A stretch of 64,000 nucleotides of DNA, from NCBI GenBank assembly GCA_965153355.1, contig OZ231126.1:93930001-93994000 (forward strand). The letters run 5' to 3'. Source of the DNA: Flaccisagitta enflata (Eukaryota; Chaetognatha; Sagittoidea; Aphragmophora). The notes under the pieces were generated by a model. That model had not been told where the DNA came from, did no database searches, and saw only the letters and a program-made list of their open reading frames with translations. Position numbers and translations under genes: made by a program. Position 1 is the stretch's first letter. Each line of letters starts with the position of its first letter. Below, in pieces: positions 11,776 to 24,097 of the stretch.

Positions 11776-11897
11776 CGTCGTCGTCGTCAGAGACGTCGTC
11801 ACCGTCGCCATCGTTTTTGTTACTATTGCTGTTGTTTCTCTATTCCCACTAAACCTCTTGTCACTTCCCACTCGCATTTCCCGTCCCTCGACCACAG

Positions 11898-12100
11898 GAA
11901 GTCGTGGTGGCAATCTGTGAACGGGGAAGAGAACGTGTCTTTGCGCCTCGATTTGGAAGCCGAGTTTCATTTCACTCATCTCATCATGACTTTCAAGACT
12001 TTCCGTCCAGCGGCGTTTTTCATCGAAAGATCCTACGATTACGGACAAACGTGGAAAATCTACAGATATTTCGCCTACAATTGCTACGACTCATTTCCAG
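11898..12100 (+). CDS. lamb1: Laminin beta, LN domain exon 3
   Basis: Most conserved LN exon: [40 protein letters not shown] and [20 protein letters not shown]. It enters in phase 2 after GACCACAG and leaves in phase 1 at CCAG|GTTTGT; 203 bp. These motifs form the beta-sandwich core of LN. The donor runs directly into a short (GTT)n. Confidence 0.97.
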
Positions 12101-12159
12101 GTTTGTTGGTTGTTGTTGTTGTTGTTGTTATCTAGTTTTTTGTGGATCGCCATATCCAC

Positions 12160-13690
12160 TTGGTCCTGGAAGAGTTTTTTTTTGTCTTTTTTTTTTTTGC
12201 GTTTTCACCTTTTTTTATTTATTCTGTCATTTTTTTTCTTATCTATTCTATGATTTTTTCCAAAGAATGTGTCCTCACCATAGTCTTTTGTTTGTGTTAT
12301 TTTTTTTTCTCAAGATGTCTCCACTTGTCTCTATGTAATTCTTTTGTTTCATCTATATCATTCAGTCATTTTTTATTATCCTCAAAATCTGTCCTCACCT
12401 TAGTTTTTTGTTTGTGTTATCTTTTTTTATCAAGATGTCTCCACTTATCTCTATGTAAATCTTTTGTTTCATCTATATCATTCAGTCATTTTTTTCATCC
12501 CCAGAATGTGTCCTCACCTTAGTCTTCTGTTTGTGTTTTTTTTTCTCTCGAGATGTCTCCACTTGTCTCTGTGTTATTCTTTTGTTTCTTCATCCTCATC
12601 ATCAATCATATTCCGTAATTTTTCTATCCTAAAAATGTGTCCTCACCTTAGTCTTTTGTTTGTTTTATTTTTTTTCTCTCAAGATATCTCTACTTACCTC
12701 TATATAAATCTTTTGTTTCATCTATGTCATTCAGTCATTTTTTTTTCAGCCCCAGAATGTTTCCTCTCCTTAGTCTTTTGTTGATGTTATTTTTTTTCTC
12801 TCAAGATATCTCCACTTACTTCTATATAAATCTTTTGTTTCATCTATATCATTCAGTCATTTTTTTTCAGCCCCAGAATGTGTCCTCACCTTACTCTTTT
12901 GTTCGTGTTTTTTTTTCTCTCTGAAGATGTCTCCACTTGTCTCTGTGTAATTCTTTTGTTTTATCTATATCATTCAGTCATTTTTTTTATCCCCAAAATG
13001 TTTCCTCACCTTAGTCTTTTGTTGATGTTATTTTTTTTTCTCTCAAGATGTTTCCACTTATCTCTTTGTAAATCTTTCGTTTCATCTATATCATTCAGTC
13101 ATTTTTTTCATCCCCAGAATGTGTCCTCACCTTAGTCTTTTGTTTGTTTTATTTTTTTCCTTTCAAGATGTCTCCACTTATCTCTATGTAAATCTTTTGT
13201 TTTTTCATCCTCATCATCAATCATATTCTGTAATATTTCTATCCCAAGATTGCATCCTTACCTTAGTTTTTTGTTTGTGTTATTTTTTTTTTCAAGATGT
13301 CTCCGCTTACCTCAATATAAATCTTTTGTCTCATCTATATCATTCAGTCATTTTTGTTTCATCCCCAGAATGTGTCCTTGTTTGTGTTATCTTTTTTTCT
13401 CTCAAGATGTCTCGACTTATCTTCATGTAAACTGTTTGTTTTGTTCATCCTCATCATCTGTGATATTCTGTAATTTTTTTTCCATCCCAAAAATGTATCC
13501 TAACCTTAGTCTTTTGTTTGTTTTATTTTTTCTCTCTCAGGATGTCTCCGCATATCACTTTAAAGTCTTTTGTTTTTCGCATTTTCATCATCTATCATAT
13601 TCTGTGGTTTTTTTATCCCAAGAATGTGTCCCATGCATCATTTTTGTAATTTTTGTCTATCTCAAAAATGTACTCACCTTAGTCTTTTGA
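12160..13690. repeat. About 120-bp tandem minisatellite, T-rich
   Basis: Roughly a dozen units of CCCCAGAATGTGTCCTCACC, TTAGTCTTTTGTTTGTGTTA, TTTTTTTTCTCTCAAGATGT CTCCACTTATCTC, TCTTTTGTTTCATCTATATC ATTCAGTCA. In the LN intron between exons 3 and 4. No spacers as in CRISPR; not coding. Confidence 0.88.
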
Positions 13691-13692
13691 GA

Positions 13693-13757
<65 letters not shown>

Positions 13758-13815
13758 ATCAAATACCATGGAGCTTGAAATGCTCACCAATTTTGGCAAT
13801 TCACTTATAGATGGG

Positions 13816-14636
13816 GTTTTTAGTCGCGGACAGGCGACTCTAAAACTTGCTGTGTCAGTCGGTTTGTAAGTAAGTCGGTCACGTTATTAGTCGCGGACAC
13901 GCGACTCTACACCTTGCAGTGTCGGTCAGTAAGTCGGTAAATCCGTCCGTCACATTTCAAAATTCCGAGCAGTTTTTGCATAACTACTCCTCCCTAACCA
14001 TCCGTGGATGGATTGCCGTGTAACAGTGGCCAAAATAAAAACCGGACGCTCAGTTTTTCATGATTGACTGAATACTGCACATACTTTTTACTTAAAATCC
14101 ATGAGCATTTAAAAGAGCTTCAAAAACTCTACAAATCTAGACCAAGCAGAAACTTCTAGCTTAAGTCTTTTTGAAATGACATAAGATTAAAATTCCACAC
14201 CCATTTTCTTGGAAGCAAATTACTGTGCCTGACATTAAGACACTTTTTGTTTCACATATTGTGTACAATAAAAAAATCAAATAAATGGAATGAAATTTAA
14301 GGTAGAATTGAAGTATTTTTAATTTTCTACAAGATGGAATCAAGCAGAAATCATGATTCTTATTCGTTTACAAGCTATATTAATTCAAAGTTTGTTACTC
14401 TAAAAAGATTGATTCCAGATTCGAGATTTTCTGAGTGGTTATCTTTAAAGCATCATAACTTCTAAAGTTATGAAGCTACAATGTTCTGTGAGAGCTCAAA
14501 TGAAAGATATTTCAAAACTCTTTGAAACCATCATGAATTTTAAGGGTTTATCTTTCTTAATTACTGAGCAATCCTTGATAAAAAAACAGCGTCCAGTTTT
14601 TTTTTTTTGGCCATTGTTATCCGGCCTTGTTTTTAT
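13816..14636 (+). mobile_element. Hairpin element with duplicated 5' module and nested MITE
   Basis: Two 5' modules in tandem (AGTCGCGGACAGGCGACTCT at 13821; AGTCGCGGACACGCGACTCT near 13890), (GTAAGTCGGTC) repeats, then a 3' module GCCGTG-TA split by the MITE 14023-14617 and completed by TCCGGCCTTG. Confidence 0.8.
14023..14617. mobile_element. TA-flanked MITE (ACARTGGC family), copy 2, at the same site of another hairpin element
   Basis: Inverted termini ACAGTGGCCAAAATAAAAA and complement of ACAATGGCCAAAAAAAAAA, flanked by TA (14021-14022, 14618-14619), about 595 bp. It interrupts GCCGTG-TA-TCCGGCCTTG at the identical dinucleotide as copy 1. The interiors share only weak similarity (CAAAGAG..TT.AAA, GAATTTTAAG). 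Confidence 0.8.
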
Positions 14637-14639
14637 CTA

Positions 14640-15047
14640 AATTTCATATTTATATTTTTTTTTAATGCACATTATGATTATAGTTAAAAAAAAATTGAAA
14701 AGTAAAAAAAAATGAAATAATCAGACAGTGAAAATATGAAAAAATAAAAAAATAAAAAAATGGAAAAATGAAAAAAAATGTGAAAAAAAATGTAAGTACA
14801 AAAAAACGCAAAAAAAATAGTGAAACATGAAAAAATCAAAAAGAAAAAAGAAAAAAGAAAGAAAAATCAAATAAAACATCGCGATCCACAGTATTGGCGA
14901 CAATCACTGGTTTGTCTTTTTGTTTCTTTTGTTTTGTTTTTTTTTTTTTGTTTTTTTTTGCTTAAAGCTCCAAGACCAAGTGTCTCATTATCTTAATACC
15001 CGGCTGTGCATGTGGGGGGAAAAAGCGGGATCATAGTTTCTTGGTTT

Positions 15048-15104
<57 letters not shown>

Positions 15105-15793
15105 AACGAATCGACAGAAAGACAACAAACAGACAATGACAGCCCGCAAGACAGCCGCGAAGACAGTAAAGTTAGAAAGGAAATATAACCTTCTTCAAAT
15201 CCCTGTTTATTTGTAGAGAGTGAGGAGCAGGCATAAATAGACTCGGATAACTCAGTTCGCGGCCAAGAATACATCAAAAAGAAAAAACTAATGGGAAGGT
15301 TGTTTGTTTGGTTTCATTAGGCGGAGGGATGATTCTTGACTGAGATGAATTCATGAACCAACGTTTGAAAATTAAACCACTGATAAAAAAAGAGAAATGA
15401 TTTTTTTAATGACGAATAGATAAAAGGATGGCTCTCCTGATACTAGCCAACTATTTTGACTTTCTGTTAGTTATGTAAAAAAAACACAATCTTTCTAACC
15501 ATTTTAAACCCACACGTATATTCCAACTTCTCTAACCTCTTCCTGCTAATATAAGATATGACTCATGAGTGTCTCCAAACATAAACTTAACCTGAGTTGA
15601 TAATAGTTTTCCTCATCTGCTCCAAAGCCCATTTCTTCCAAATTTTCTATCTTTTGCCAATCATAACCCCATATCTCCCCACCCTATAACCCCTTTCTCT
15701 CTACGCCACCCATCTACTACCCCCCCCCCCTCAACTCCCATTACTCTCTCTAAAAATACTCCCATCTCTACTCTACTTTTAAATTGTTTCAAA
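14640..15793. other. Intron: A-rich tract, GA repeat, otherwise unique
   Basis: A-rich GAAAAAATGAAAAA sequence 14690-14880, (GA)n 15049-15101, C run near 15721. No gene recognised. Confidence 0.6.
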
Positions 15794-15893
15794 TCAAATA
15801 CTATCTTGCTTAAAAGTATATAGACAAGATTATATCATTTATATGCATTCCATTTATTCATCATCGAATACATTAGACAATTGTAAGACACAA

Positions 15894-16191
15894 CTAGTAT
15901 TTTGTCCTACCTTCCTGGGCATTAACTATGGCTATTGAGAGCATCGGCATGCTTCCATTAAGTGATTGAATGTAAGATGGTGTAACGTTCTTCCTAACCT
16001 TGAGTACAATTCTCTTGAGCCTGGACATGCAGCCACAACTGTAGCTTCTGCATCTGACTCTGTGACAGTTTGATTGGATTGTTGTTAGGACTATTTGCTG
16101 GCCAACTTGACGCCAACTTGACGCCAACTTGACAGCAACTTGTCACCCTGATCTGATCAAAAAGGCACATTCGTAACTGACAATGTTGCAC
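15894..16191 (-). pseudogene. Tc1-like transposase C-terminal remnant
   Basis: One frame has SSWPANSPNNNPIKL, a decayed form of the Tc1 motif WPxNSPDLNPIE (third acidic residue of the DDE triad lost). A second frame shortly after has PSYIQSLNGSMPMLSIAIVN followed by AQEGRTKY, the usual Tc1 end SMPxRLxAVIxAxGxxTKY. So a frameshift separates the two. N-terminal domains are not recognisable. Confidence 0.65.
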
Positions 16192-16253
16192 TTGGATCTA
16201 TGAAATTCTTAAGTTGCAATGCACAGGAACAGCAAATTTGGAAAATCATTTCG

Positions 16254-16394
16254 CGCGAAATTCTTAATCTGTCTCTGAATGCAAAATTTTGCATTTCTAA
16301 GAACATGGCCCTTTTCTTTTATGTCTTTAGAACAGGGCCATGTTTTTAGAAATGCAAATTTTTGCATTCAGAGACAGAATAAGAATTTCACGTA
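16254..16394. mobile_element. 140-bp fold-back MITE (GAACATGG core), inside the Tc1-like element
   Basis: Arms TCTGTCTCTGAATGCAAAAT and complement; core AAGAACATGGCCC / GGGCCATGTTTTT. Near-perfect hairpin. Confidence 0.72.
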
Positions 16395-16822
16395 AGACAA
16401 GTCAAGGAATGGAGGTTAATTTTCTTTTTTTTCTCTCAATTTTTCCAACTGACTTTAAACACAAATGATTCTCAATGCAAATGAATATATAATTTATACT
16501 AAAAATATAATTTCTTTTTAAAAAATTGTGAATTCATGATTCTATTTTTTTTTCTAGAACATGATTTGACCGTGAAAATTGCCCCTTCGTGTGCACCTTG
16601 ACTTAAATACAATTTTTTTGCCATTTTCCGCTTGGGGTAGCAATTTTGTTTTGCCTATCATTTCTAAACGACTAAACTTAAAGCAATGCGGTTTGCGCCA
16701 TTAGCTCATAAATTTGATGAAGTTTCCAGACATCACCGATTTTCTTATGTTTGCATCATTTTCTGGGTAGTTATGCCCCATAATGCTTGTCTATATACAT
16801 ATTAGCAAGATAGTACACAATG

Positions 16823-17157
16823 GGGGGGTCGATATCAACCTACTTTGGAAATGTCAATCGGACATATCACCAGACCGTGCGCAATCACAAATCAACCTAA
16901 TAACTAAAAGGAAAAGTTCATGAGACTTTATCATTTACAGTCGTGCCAACCCTACCTTTCCCATTGTAAAGTATAGGAGCTTCCTCTTCCTCTTCCTTCT
17001 CCCTATTCATTACAATGTAAATAAGGGGTGTGGCACGACTGTAAATGATATGGTGTTACCCCTTTTTCCTTTCACATGTGTTTATATATTGTTATTGTGC
17101 ACACTTTGGCCATATGTCCGACTGGCATTTCCAAAGTTCGTTGTTACCGACCCCCCC
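16823..17157. mobile_element. MITE with G-run termini and 11-bp target duplication
   Basis: Direct repeats AGTACACAATG at 16812-16822 and 17158-17168 flank an element starting with six G and ending with seven C. Terminal inverted repeats of about 55 bp include TTTGGAAATG and CGGACATAT. A second inner hairpin has stem TATCATTTACAGTCGTGCCA (16938-17052). The 11-bp duplication suggests a MULE-type relative (inference). Confidence 0.72.
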
Positions 17158-17194
17158 AGTACACAATGCTTAGTAATAAAAACAAACCAAATCC

Positions 17195-17451
17195 TATTCA
17201 AGCGTTTCTAAACAGGGAGTGACTGTTCTTCTATCTCCCAATTGTATTCAGGGGTTATTAAACGGGGTTTAACTCTTCCTGTATCTCCTGATAGTATTCA
17301 GGCGTTCTTAAACGGGGTGTAACTGTTTTTCTATCTCCCAATTGTATTCAGGCGTTCCTAAACGGGGTGTACCTCTTCCTGTATCTTCCATTTATGTTCA
17401 GGCGTCCCGAAACGGGGTGTTACTGTTCTTCTATCTTCCCCTCGTTTTCAG
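17195..17451. repeat. Minisatellite made of a 3' splice site (LN exon 4)
   Basis: Five tandem units of about 50-60 bp, each reading like the real junction: pyrimidine-rich CTGTTCTTCTATCTCCC, TATTCAG, then GGCGTTCCTAAACGGGGT. The real boundary is GTTTTCAG followed by GCGTCCCAACGGG. The unit nearest the exon (GGCGTCCCGAAACGGGG) is most like it and units further away are progressively less similar. Confidence 0.85.
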
Positions 17452-17601
17452 GCGTCCCAACGGGTCCTCAGCGTTCGATCGGCGAAGTGGTTTGCGAGTC
17501 TCGTTATTCCGAAGTGGCTCCTTCCACCGACGGCGAAGTCATCTTCAGGGTTCTCAGTCCAAACATCGAAATCAACGATCCTTACTCCGAGGATGTCCAA
17601 G
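17452..17601 (+). CDS. lamb1: Laminin beta, LN domain exon 4
   Basis: Encodes [20 protein letters not shown] and [13 protein letters not shown], the LN segment with the family pattern C[DE]SRYS..PST.GEVIFR.L. Acceptor CGTTTTCAG, donor CAAG|GTGAGG, phase 1-1, 150 bp. Both splice junctions have been copied into tandem repeats in the neighbouring introns (see findings). Confidence 0.96.
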
Positions 17602-17910
17602 GTGAGGCTCGATGAGTAGGAGAGATGTCCAAGGTGGGATTCTATGGGTCCAAAGTGTTGTCGTAGGAAGATGATCCTTACTCGGTGAGGTGCTATAGGT
17701 CCAAGGTGATATCTTAGGGATACGATTCTTACTCGGAGGATGTCAAAGGTGAGGTTCTATGGGTGCAATCAGTGCAATGTGATGTAGGGAGACTTTCTTA
17801 CTCAGAGGACGTCCAAGGTGAGTTTCTATAGGATGAGGGAGGATGCTGGAGATAGGAATTTTGAGGAAGATCCTTACTAATACTACTCCGGAGATGTACA
17901 TTGTCAGGTT
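17590..17910. repeat. Minisatellite made of a 5' splice site (LN exon 4)
   Basis: The exon end CTTACTCCGAGGATGTCCAA with donor GGTGAGGCTC is repeated as CTTACTCGGAGGATGTCAAA GGTGAGGTTC, CTTACTCAGAGGACGTCCAA GGTGAGTTTC and two more degenerate copies, spaced about 70-80 bp. Confidence 0.83.
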
Positions 17911-18654
17911 CAGTGAGAAGAGGAAGGATGGGGAAGATCAGATGATTAAAAAAAACTTTCAACGTCAGACCGTGTGAAAAGAGGAATAAAGACATATTTC
18001 TATGAGCCCAACAAAGAATGATTGCGAATAATGTTTATATTTCCATTCAAGACTTCATTTACATAATGTAGTTTTATGGATACCTATCTATAGAGTTGTA
18101 TACCTATCTATACAGTTAATAGGATTTTGAAAAAGATATTTCCAATTATAACTCAATTATTAACATGAAGGAAAAGTGGAACACAACTACTTGTATAAAA
18201 GAGATCAACACAAAGTTAGACATTTTTTGCCACTGAACTATTAAGATAGATCTATAGTTCAATTGTAATAACCGCCAGTATTCGAGATTATGAAATTTCC
18301 TCTCCCTCACTCGCTGAGCTGCGTAGTGACTGGCGAGAAAAGCTGTGGTGTTTCACAACAGTTTTCAAGGCGGCTACATAGATTACAACCAGCCATACGG
18401 TTCAGAATCTATGAAATAATTTGATTGTCAAAGAAGAAGGCGAAGGGAATGAATCTATACGTGGGCTTCAAAAATGGAGCATCTCTTCGAGCGATTGCGA
18501 TTATGCAAACTTCTGCAAGGGAAATCGAAAAAAAAAGAAGCAAAAATTAGCTTTTTTAACTACAGCATCTTTTGTATGGACGAATAATGTTATGTTCTAT
18601 GGCTTCTCTCCATCAGTTTGAAAAATCAGTATCTATATTCGATGATGTCCTCAT

Positions 18655-18985
18655 TTTCATGTGCGTCCTCGCACATCTATAAGAGGTCATGTCTGTCCGT
18701 CGGTCGGTCGGTTGGTCGGTCGGTCGGTCGGTTGTCTGTCCGTCACGCAAGCGTTAAAACATCTCAAACGACTCAGACGATTCTGATGTCATACTTTCAT
18801 TTTCACTCAGTCGTTCATTCATTTATTTAATCATTCATTCATTCATTCATTCATTCATTCATTCATTCATTCATTCATTCATTCATTCATTCATTCATTC
18901 ATTCATTCATTCATTCATTCATTCATTCATTCATTAAATCATTCATTCATTCATTCATTCATTCATTCATTCATTCATTAACGCA
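18655..18985 (+). mobile_element. Hairpin element (TGTGCG type) with (ATTC)n
   Basis: Hairpin ATGTGCGTCCTCGCACATCT, ATAAGAGGTCATGTCTGTCC, (GGTC)n, ending in (ATTC)n 18795-18985. Lies shortly before the LN/LE1 exon. Confidence 0.75.
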
Positions 18986-19135
18986 TACATTCATTCAAAA
19001 CGTTCATTCATCAAAAACGTTTATTCATTTCATTTAATCATAACCAGCGAGGCGCACATATTGGCTTTAACTTCGCCTTGTTTCTTGTCTAACCGTTTTC
19101 TCACTCTTCTTCTAATTCCAAATATTACATAACAG

Positions 19136-19338
19136 AGCTTCTTCGCGTGACAAACTTGCGTATTAACTTCACCAAGTTGCACACTTTGGGCGACGACTTG
19201 TTGGATGCTCGCGCGGAGATCGACGAAAAGTATTACTACGCCGTCTACGACATGGTCGTCAGAGGCTCTTGCTCTTGCTACGGTCACGCCTCTCGTTGTA
19301 TTCCACTCGACGACCAACAAGTCCTCAGGAGAGATATG
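19136..19338 (+). CDS. lamb1: Laminin beta, end of LN domain and start of LE1
   Basis: Encodes [40 protein letters not shown] and then [14 protein letters not shown], the junction between the LN domain and the first laminin EGF-like module. Acceptor ATTACATAACAG, donor GATATG|GTATGT, phase 1 in, phase 0 out. A run of about 19 G residues (19348-19366) begins 10 bp after the exon. Confidence 0.96.
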
Positions 19339-19366
19339 GTATGTCATGGGGGGGGGGGGGGGGGGG

Positions 19367-21381
19367 TTAGAATGTATGTGTTCGGGAATCAGCTACTTAC
19401 GGCGAGATTCAAGTTGGGGTTCGGGGTAATAGTCCACGACACAGTCTGTGGGACGGGTGATGATAAGATGATGCACATGTCACAAAGGGCGCGTTTCTAG
19501 TAATCACAACAATCGCGTTTTTTCCATATTAATCGCGATTTCTGCGTGGACACATATCCATGAATTTCAACTGTCCCATAAAGGAGTGACGAAGTGAGTG
19601 AGCGAGCTTGCGAACAGAGTGAGCGAGCAAAGGGAGGGTAGCAAAGCAGAGTGCTGCAGAGCGGTGCGAACAAATGAACAAAGCGAACGACAGAGTGACC
19701 CGGTAAAACGCAGTTGTTTCTTTCTAGACACGCACCCTGACTGGTATTGGTTATCACGGGACTTGTTAAGGATTTGCTATAGTTTCTGATTCTGAAACAT
19801 GTCGGTAGTGCAACCGAATTTCCCCGCAAGTGATATAGCCTGATTGCCTGATTCATAAGCAATGGCTCTTGATTGCCATTTGGTGATGGTTGATGATGAT
19901 TACCCTTACTGCAATTGTAATAGCTGTTAACCACGAGTTGGTTATATAGCATTGTTCGCTAAAATAGCATCCAAGTTCTACTTTTACAGCTTTGTATTGT
20001 TTTGCGTCTGGCGTCTGCTTAGCACAGCCAAGCAGTTCCATAGTTATCGTTTATCAGAAAAAAGTAAGAAGCTTGAATCAGGGTCGTATAATTTGAAAAT
20101 GGCAAAGTGCCTGTTCAAGTATTCTCATTTCCTATGATAAATGTTTCTTTGTGTATAGACCGTCTTTTTGACATTGTTATGACTAATGAGTATTCTGATT
20201 TAAGGGTAAATGCAGTTAAATCCTTGAGTTGGACTTCAAAGCAAAGGAGTGGGCGCAATTTTTTATCAATGATCAATAAATCCTAAAAAAAACCAACCCG
20301 ATGTTTGGTTTTGTTGAAAGTGCAAACAGAACTTACCCCAGACCCATTGAGAGGGATGGTACTGTAACCATCTACCCTTGTAACGCTGGAAGCAGGACCC
20401 CAGACGCAACTTCAATCCTACACAACTAATCCGCTTTTTTATCCCTCAGCTTGTTTGAAATTGATTAATCATTTACTAATTCTTTGCCGCCGAATTTGTA
20501 CCCCCCACCCTCTTTCCTGCTTTTACTCTTGCTTTGGTCGCACACTTTATTGTTCTTTTGTTGTCCCTTTTCATTTGTCCATTTATTGTCCCTTTGTTGT
20601 CCCTTTTCATTTGTCCCAGACGGAACCACACCTCCGGAAAGTAATTAATAAGCATTTCACAAATTTCACTTCATCGTGCACAATAAAGAAAGAAATTAAA
20701 GACAAGCCTCACGACATTTGATTCTATTTGTCAAATGTCGTTTCGGTCATAAATGGGCACTGCGATATAGCCAAGTCGTATCTTTCTCGAACTATGGGCT
20801 GAGATTAACAATGGACAAAATGAAAAAATAGCAGAAAGAATTATCATTCATTTTGTTTTTTTTTAGGGTGTAGTATAGTAAGATAGTTAAGTAGAATGCA
20901 AGATACATGTATTTTGATGCCATGGAGTGCATTGTTTTAAAATGTTTAAATATAAAAGAAAAAGAATTGAAGAACTCTGCCCCGCGATTTGCTTTGTCCA
21001 TTGTTTAGTCCAAAAAACGTTTACTACACTTTATAGGTCACTGTCTGGTAATAGAAACTATAAAGAAATGTGATCTCTCTGTCTATACTTAATTTGATGT
21101 TTACGTTACACGGAGACTTAGCGGGCGATGCTGTAAAAGGCTCCTTTAATATTTTTTTTGTAAAATTAGTTACCGTCTAATCAACTTAATTGCATTTCTC
21201 TCATCTTCCATTCCACCTCACAACACTCCATAAAACATAGATAACTGTAAAAAAAAAGAAAAAAGAATAAAAAGAATGAATTTTTGTTGAAAATGAAAAA
21301 TGTACATCACTTTATCATTTTTCTACCTTTCCTTCTTTCTCACAGTGTCTTTTCTCTCTGTATTATAGTCTTTTTAAGGAG
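19367..21381. other. Intron, mostly unique sequence
   Basis: A small tandem of TTGTTGTCCCTTTTCATTTG lies at 20555-20618. No exon, RNA gene or element ends recognised. Confidence 0.55.
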
Positions 21382-22020
<639 letters not shown>

Positions 22021-22283
22021 AAAAAATTTTAAAAAAAAATAATGAATCAAAAGTTCTCAAAATACTACAAGTAAAACAGAAAGAAAGAAAACTAAATCAA
22101 CAAAAAATGTTTTCTTTTATCATTGCATGATTTTCATCACTTGTTGACGTAAAGAGCATAATTCACTTTTTTTTTTAACCGCCCTTCAACGTCATAAACT
22201 TGATTCACTTGCGCATTTTTGTTTGTTTCACCATTTTATCATTTCTATCTTATTCTCATCTCTCTCTCCCTCTCTATCATTTT

Positions 22284-22332
22284 TTCTTTCTTTCTTTCTT
22301 TCTTTCTCTCTTTCTTTCTTTCTCTCTTTCTT

Positions 22333-22424
<92 letters not shown>
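22284..22424. repeat. (TTTC)n/(CT)n forming a polypyrimidine tract
   Basis: TTTC repeats grading to 80 bp of (CT)n that ends in the acceptor CTCTCAG of the LE1-LE2 exon. Confidence 0.95.
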
Positions 22425-22592
22425 GTCTATGGCAAGTGTGATTGTCAACACAACACTAAAGGTCTCAATTGCGACTCTTGCGAAGACTTCTACAACGATT
22501 TGCCCTGGCGTCCGGCTATTGGAAGTCTCACACACGCCTGTCAACGATGCGAGTGTAACGGACACGCCACCAGATGTCACTTCGACATGGCC
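22425..22592 (+). CDS. lamb1: Laminin beta, LE1-LE2 exon
   Basis: 56 codons, phase 0-0, donor GCC|GTGAGT. Cysteine-rich laminin EGF sequence including [13 protein letters not shown] and [11 protein letters not shown], then CERC-type LE2 start ([18 protein letters not shown]). The acceptor is the end of a long (TTTC)n/(CT)n tract, ...CTCTCAG. LE modules form the rod-like short arm. Confidence 0.97.
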
Positions 22593-22605
22593 GTGAGTGG
22601 GCTGG

Positions 22606-23100
<495 letters not shown>

Positions 23101-23194
23101 AATGAAGATGACTATGACGCTGACGATGCCAACGGTGATGCTCCTCCCCATCATATTCCTCTCACTCTCCCCCTCAATATATCAACTCCATCAG

Positions 23195-23463
23195 GTATAC
23201 ATTGCCTCCGGCAACACGTCCGGTGGTGTTTGCGACGATTGCGCTCACAACACGATGGGCCGTAACTGCCAAGAATGTCGTCCAGGCTTCTTCCAAGACC
23301 CTCAACGCGACATTCGGGATCCCAACACTTGTCAACCTTGTGATTGCGACCCCGTCGGCAGCGAGAACAACGGAGAATGCGAAAGTCGAACGGATTCCGC
23401 CAACAACCTCGTCGCCGGAAGATGCATCTGCAGGAGAAACGTCGAAGGAAGAAGATGCGATAG
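23195..23463 (+). CDS. lamb1: Laminin beta, LE2-LE3 exon
   Basis: Encodes SGGVCDDCAHNTMGRNCQEC, FFQDPQRDIRDPNTCQPCDC and CICRRNVEGRRCD, covering the rest of LE2 and most of LE3. It follows TCCATCAG, enters in phase 0 and leaves in phase 2 at GATAG|GTGATT; 269 bp. The last bases of this exon plus the donor seed an 11-copy minisatellite in the next intron. Confidence 0.97.
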
Positions 23464-24060
23464 GTGATTAAGACTTGCTGGTTATTAGGATGATGCGACA
23501 GGTGATTAAGACTGGTTGGTGAATAGGATGATGCGGTAGGTATTTAAGACGGGTTGGTGATTAGGTTGATGCGACAGGTGTTTAGGACTGGTTGGTGATT
23601 AGGATGATGCGGTAGGTATTTAGGACGGGTTGGTGATTAGGTTGATGCGACAGGTGATAAGGACTGGTTGGTGGTTAGGTTGATGCAACAGGTGATTAAG
23701 ACTGGTTGGTGATTAGGATGATGCGGTAGGTATTTAAGACGGGTTGGTGATTAGGTTGATGCGAGAGGTGATTAAGACTGGTTGGTGATTAGGATGATGC
23801 AATAGGTATTTAAGACGGGTTGGTGGTTAGGTTGATGCGATAGGTGGTTAGGCTGGTTGGTGAATAGGTTGATGCGACAGGTGACATGTTTCTGTTGATG
23901 CAGCGGTTATTGACTCTGTTTGGTTTCAGTTGATGTGACATGTGATGAAGCATTTCAGTTGATGCAGCAAGGGATTAAGCTTTGCAGTTGATGCAGTGGG
24001 GGATTGTTTGAGTGACTGTTATTGCAGTGTTTGGTTTTAGTTGATGCGACAGATGACTGA
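23464..24060. repeat. Minisatellite made of a 5' splice site (LE2-LE3 exon)
   Basis: The exon end GATGCGATAG and donor GTGATTAAGAC recur about eleven times in 35-38 bp units (GATGCGACAG GTGATTAAGACTGGTTGG, GATGCGGTAG GTATTTAAGACG...) to about 23885, then decay to GTTGATGCAGC repeats. Nearly every unit keeps AG|GT. Confidence 0.87.
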
Positions 24061-24097
24061 GCAAACCCACTGATAAGAGAACATAAAAGAGACTGTT

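Larger units (their letters stand above)
15801..16813 (-). mobile_element. Dead Tc1/mariner-like transposon
   Basis: Terminal inverted repeats CTATCTTGCT...GTATATAGACAAG (15801-15830) and the complement at 16786-16813, both flanked by TA (15799-15800 and 16814-16815). The minus strand carries a transposase C-terminal remnant. A fold-back MITE at 16254-16394 interrupts it and an 11-bp-duplication MITE is inserted at its right end. Confidence 0.65.

Noticed and set aside
20158-20300. Possible SINE or tRNA-like sequence
   Set aside because: No cloverleaf, A box plus B box pair or tail could be defined. No tRNA or rRNA gene was recognised anywhere in the window.
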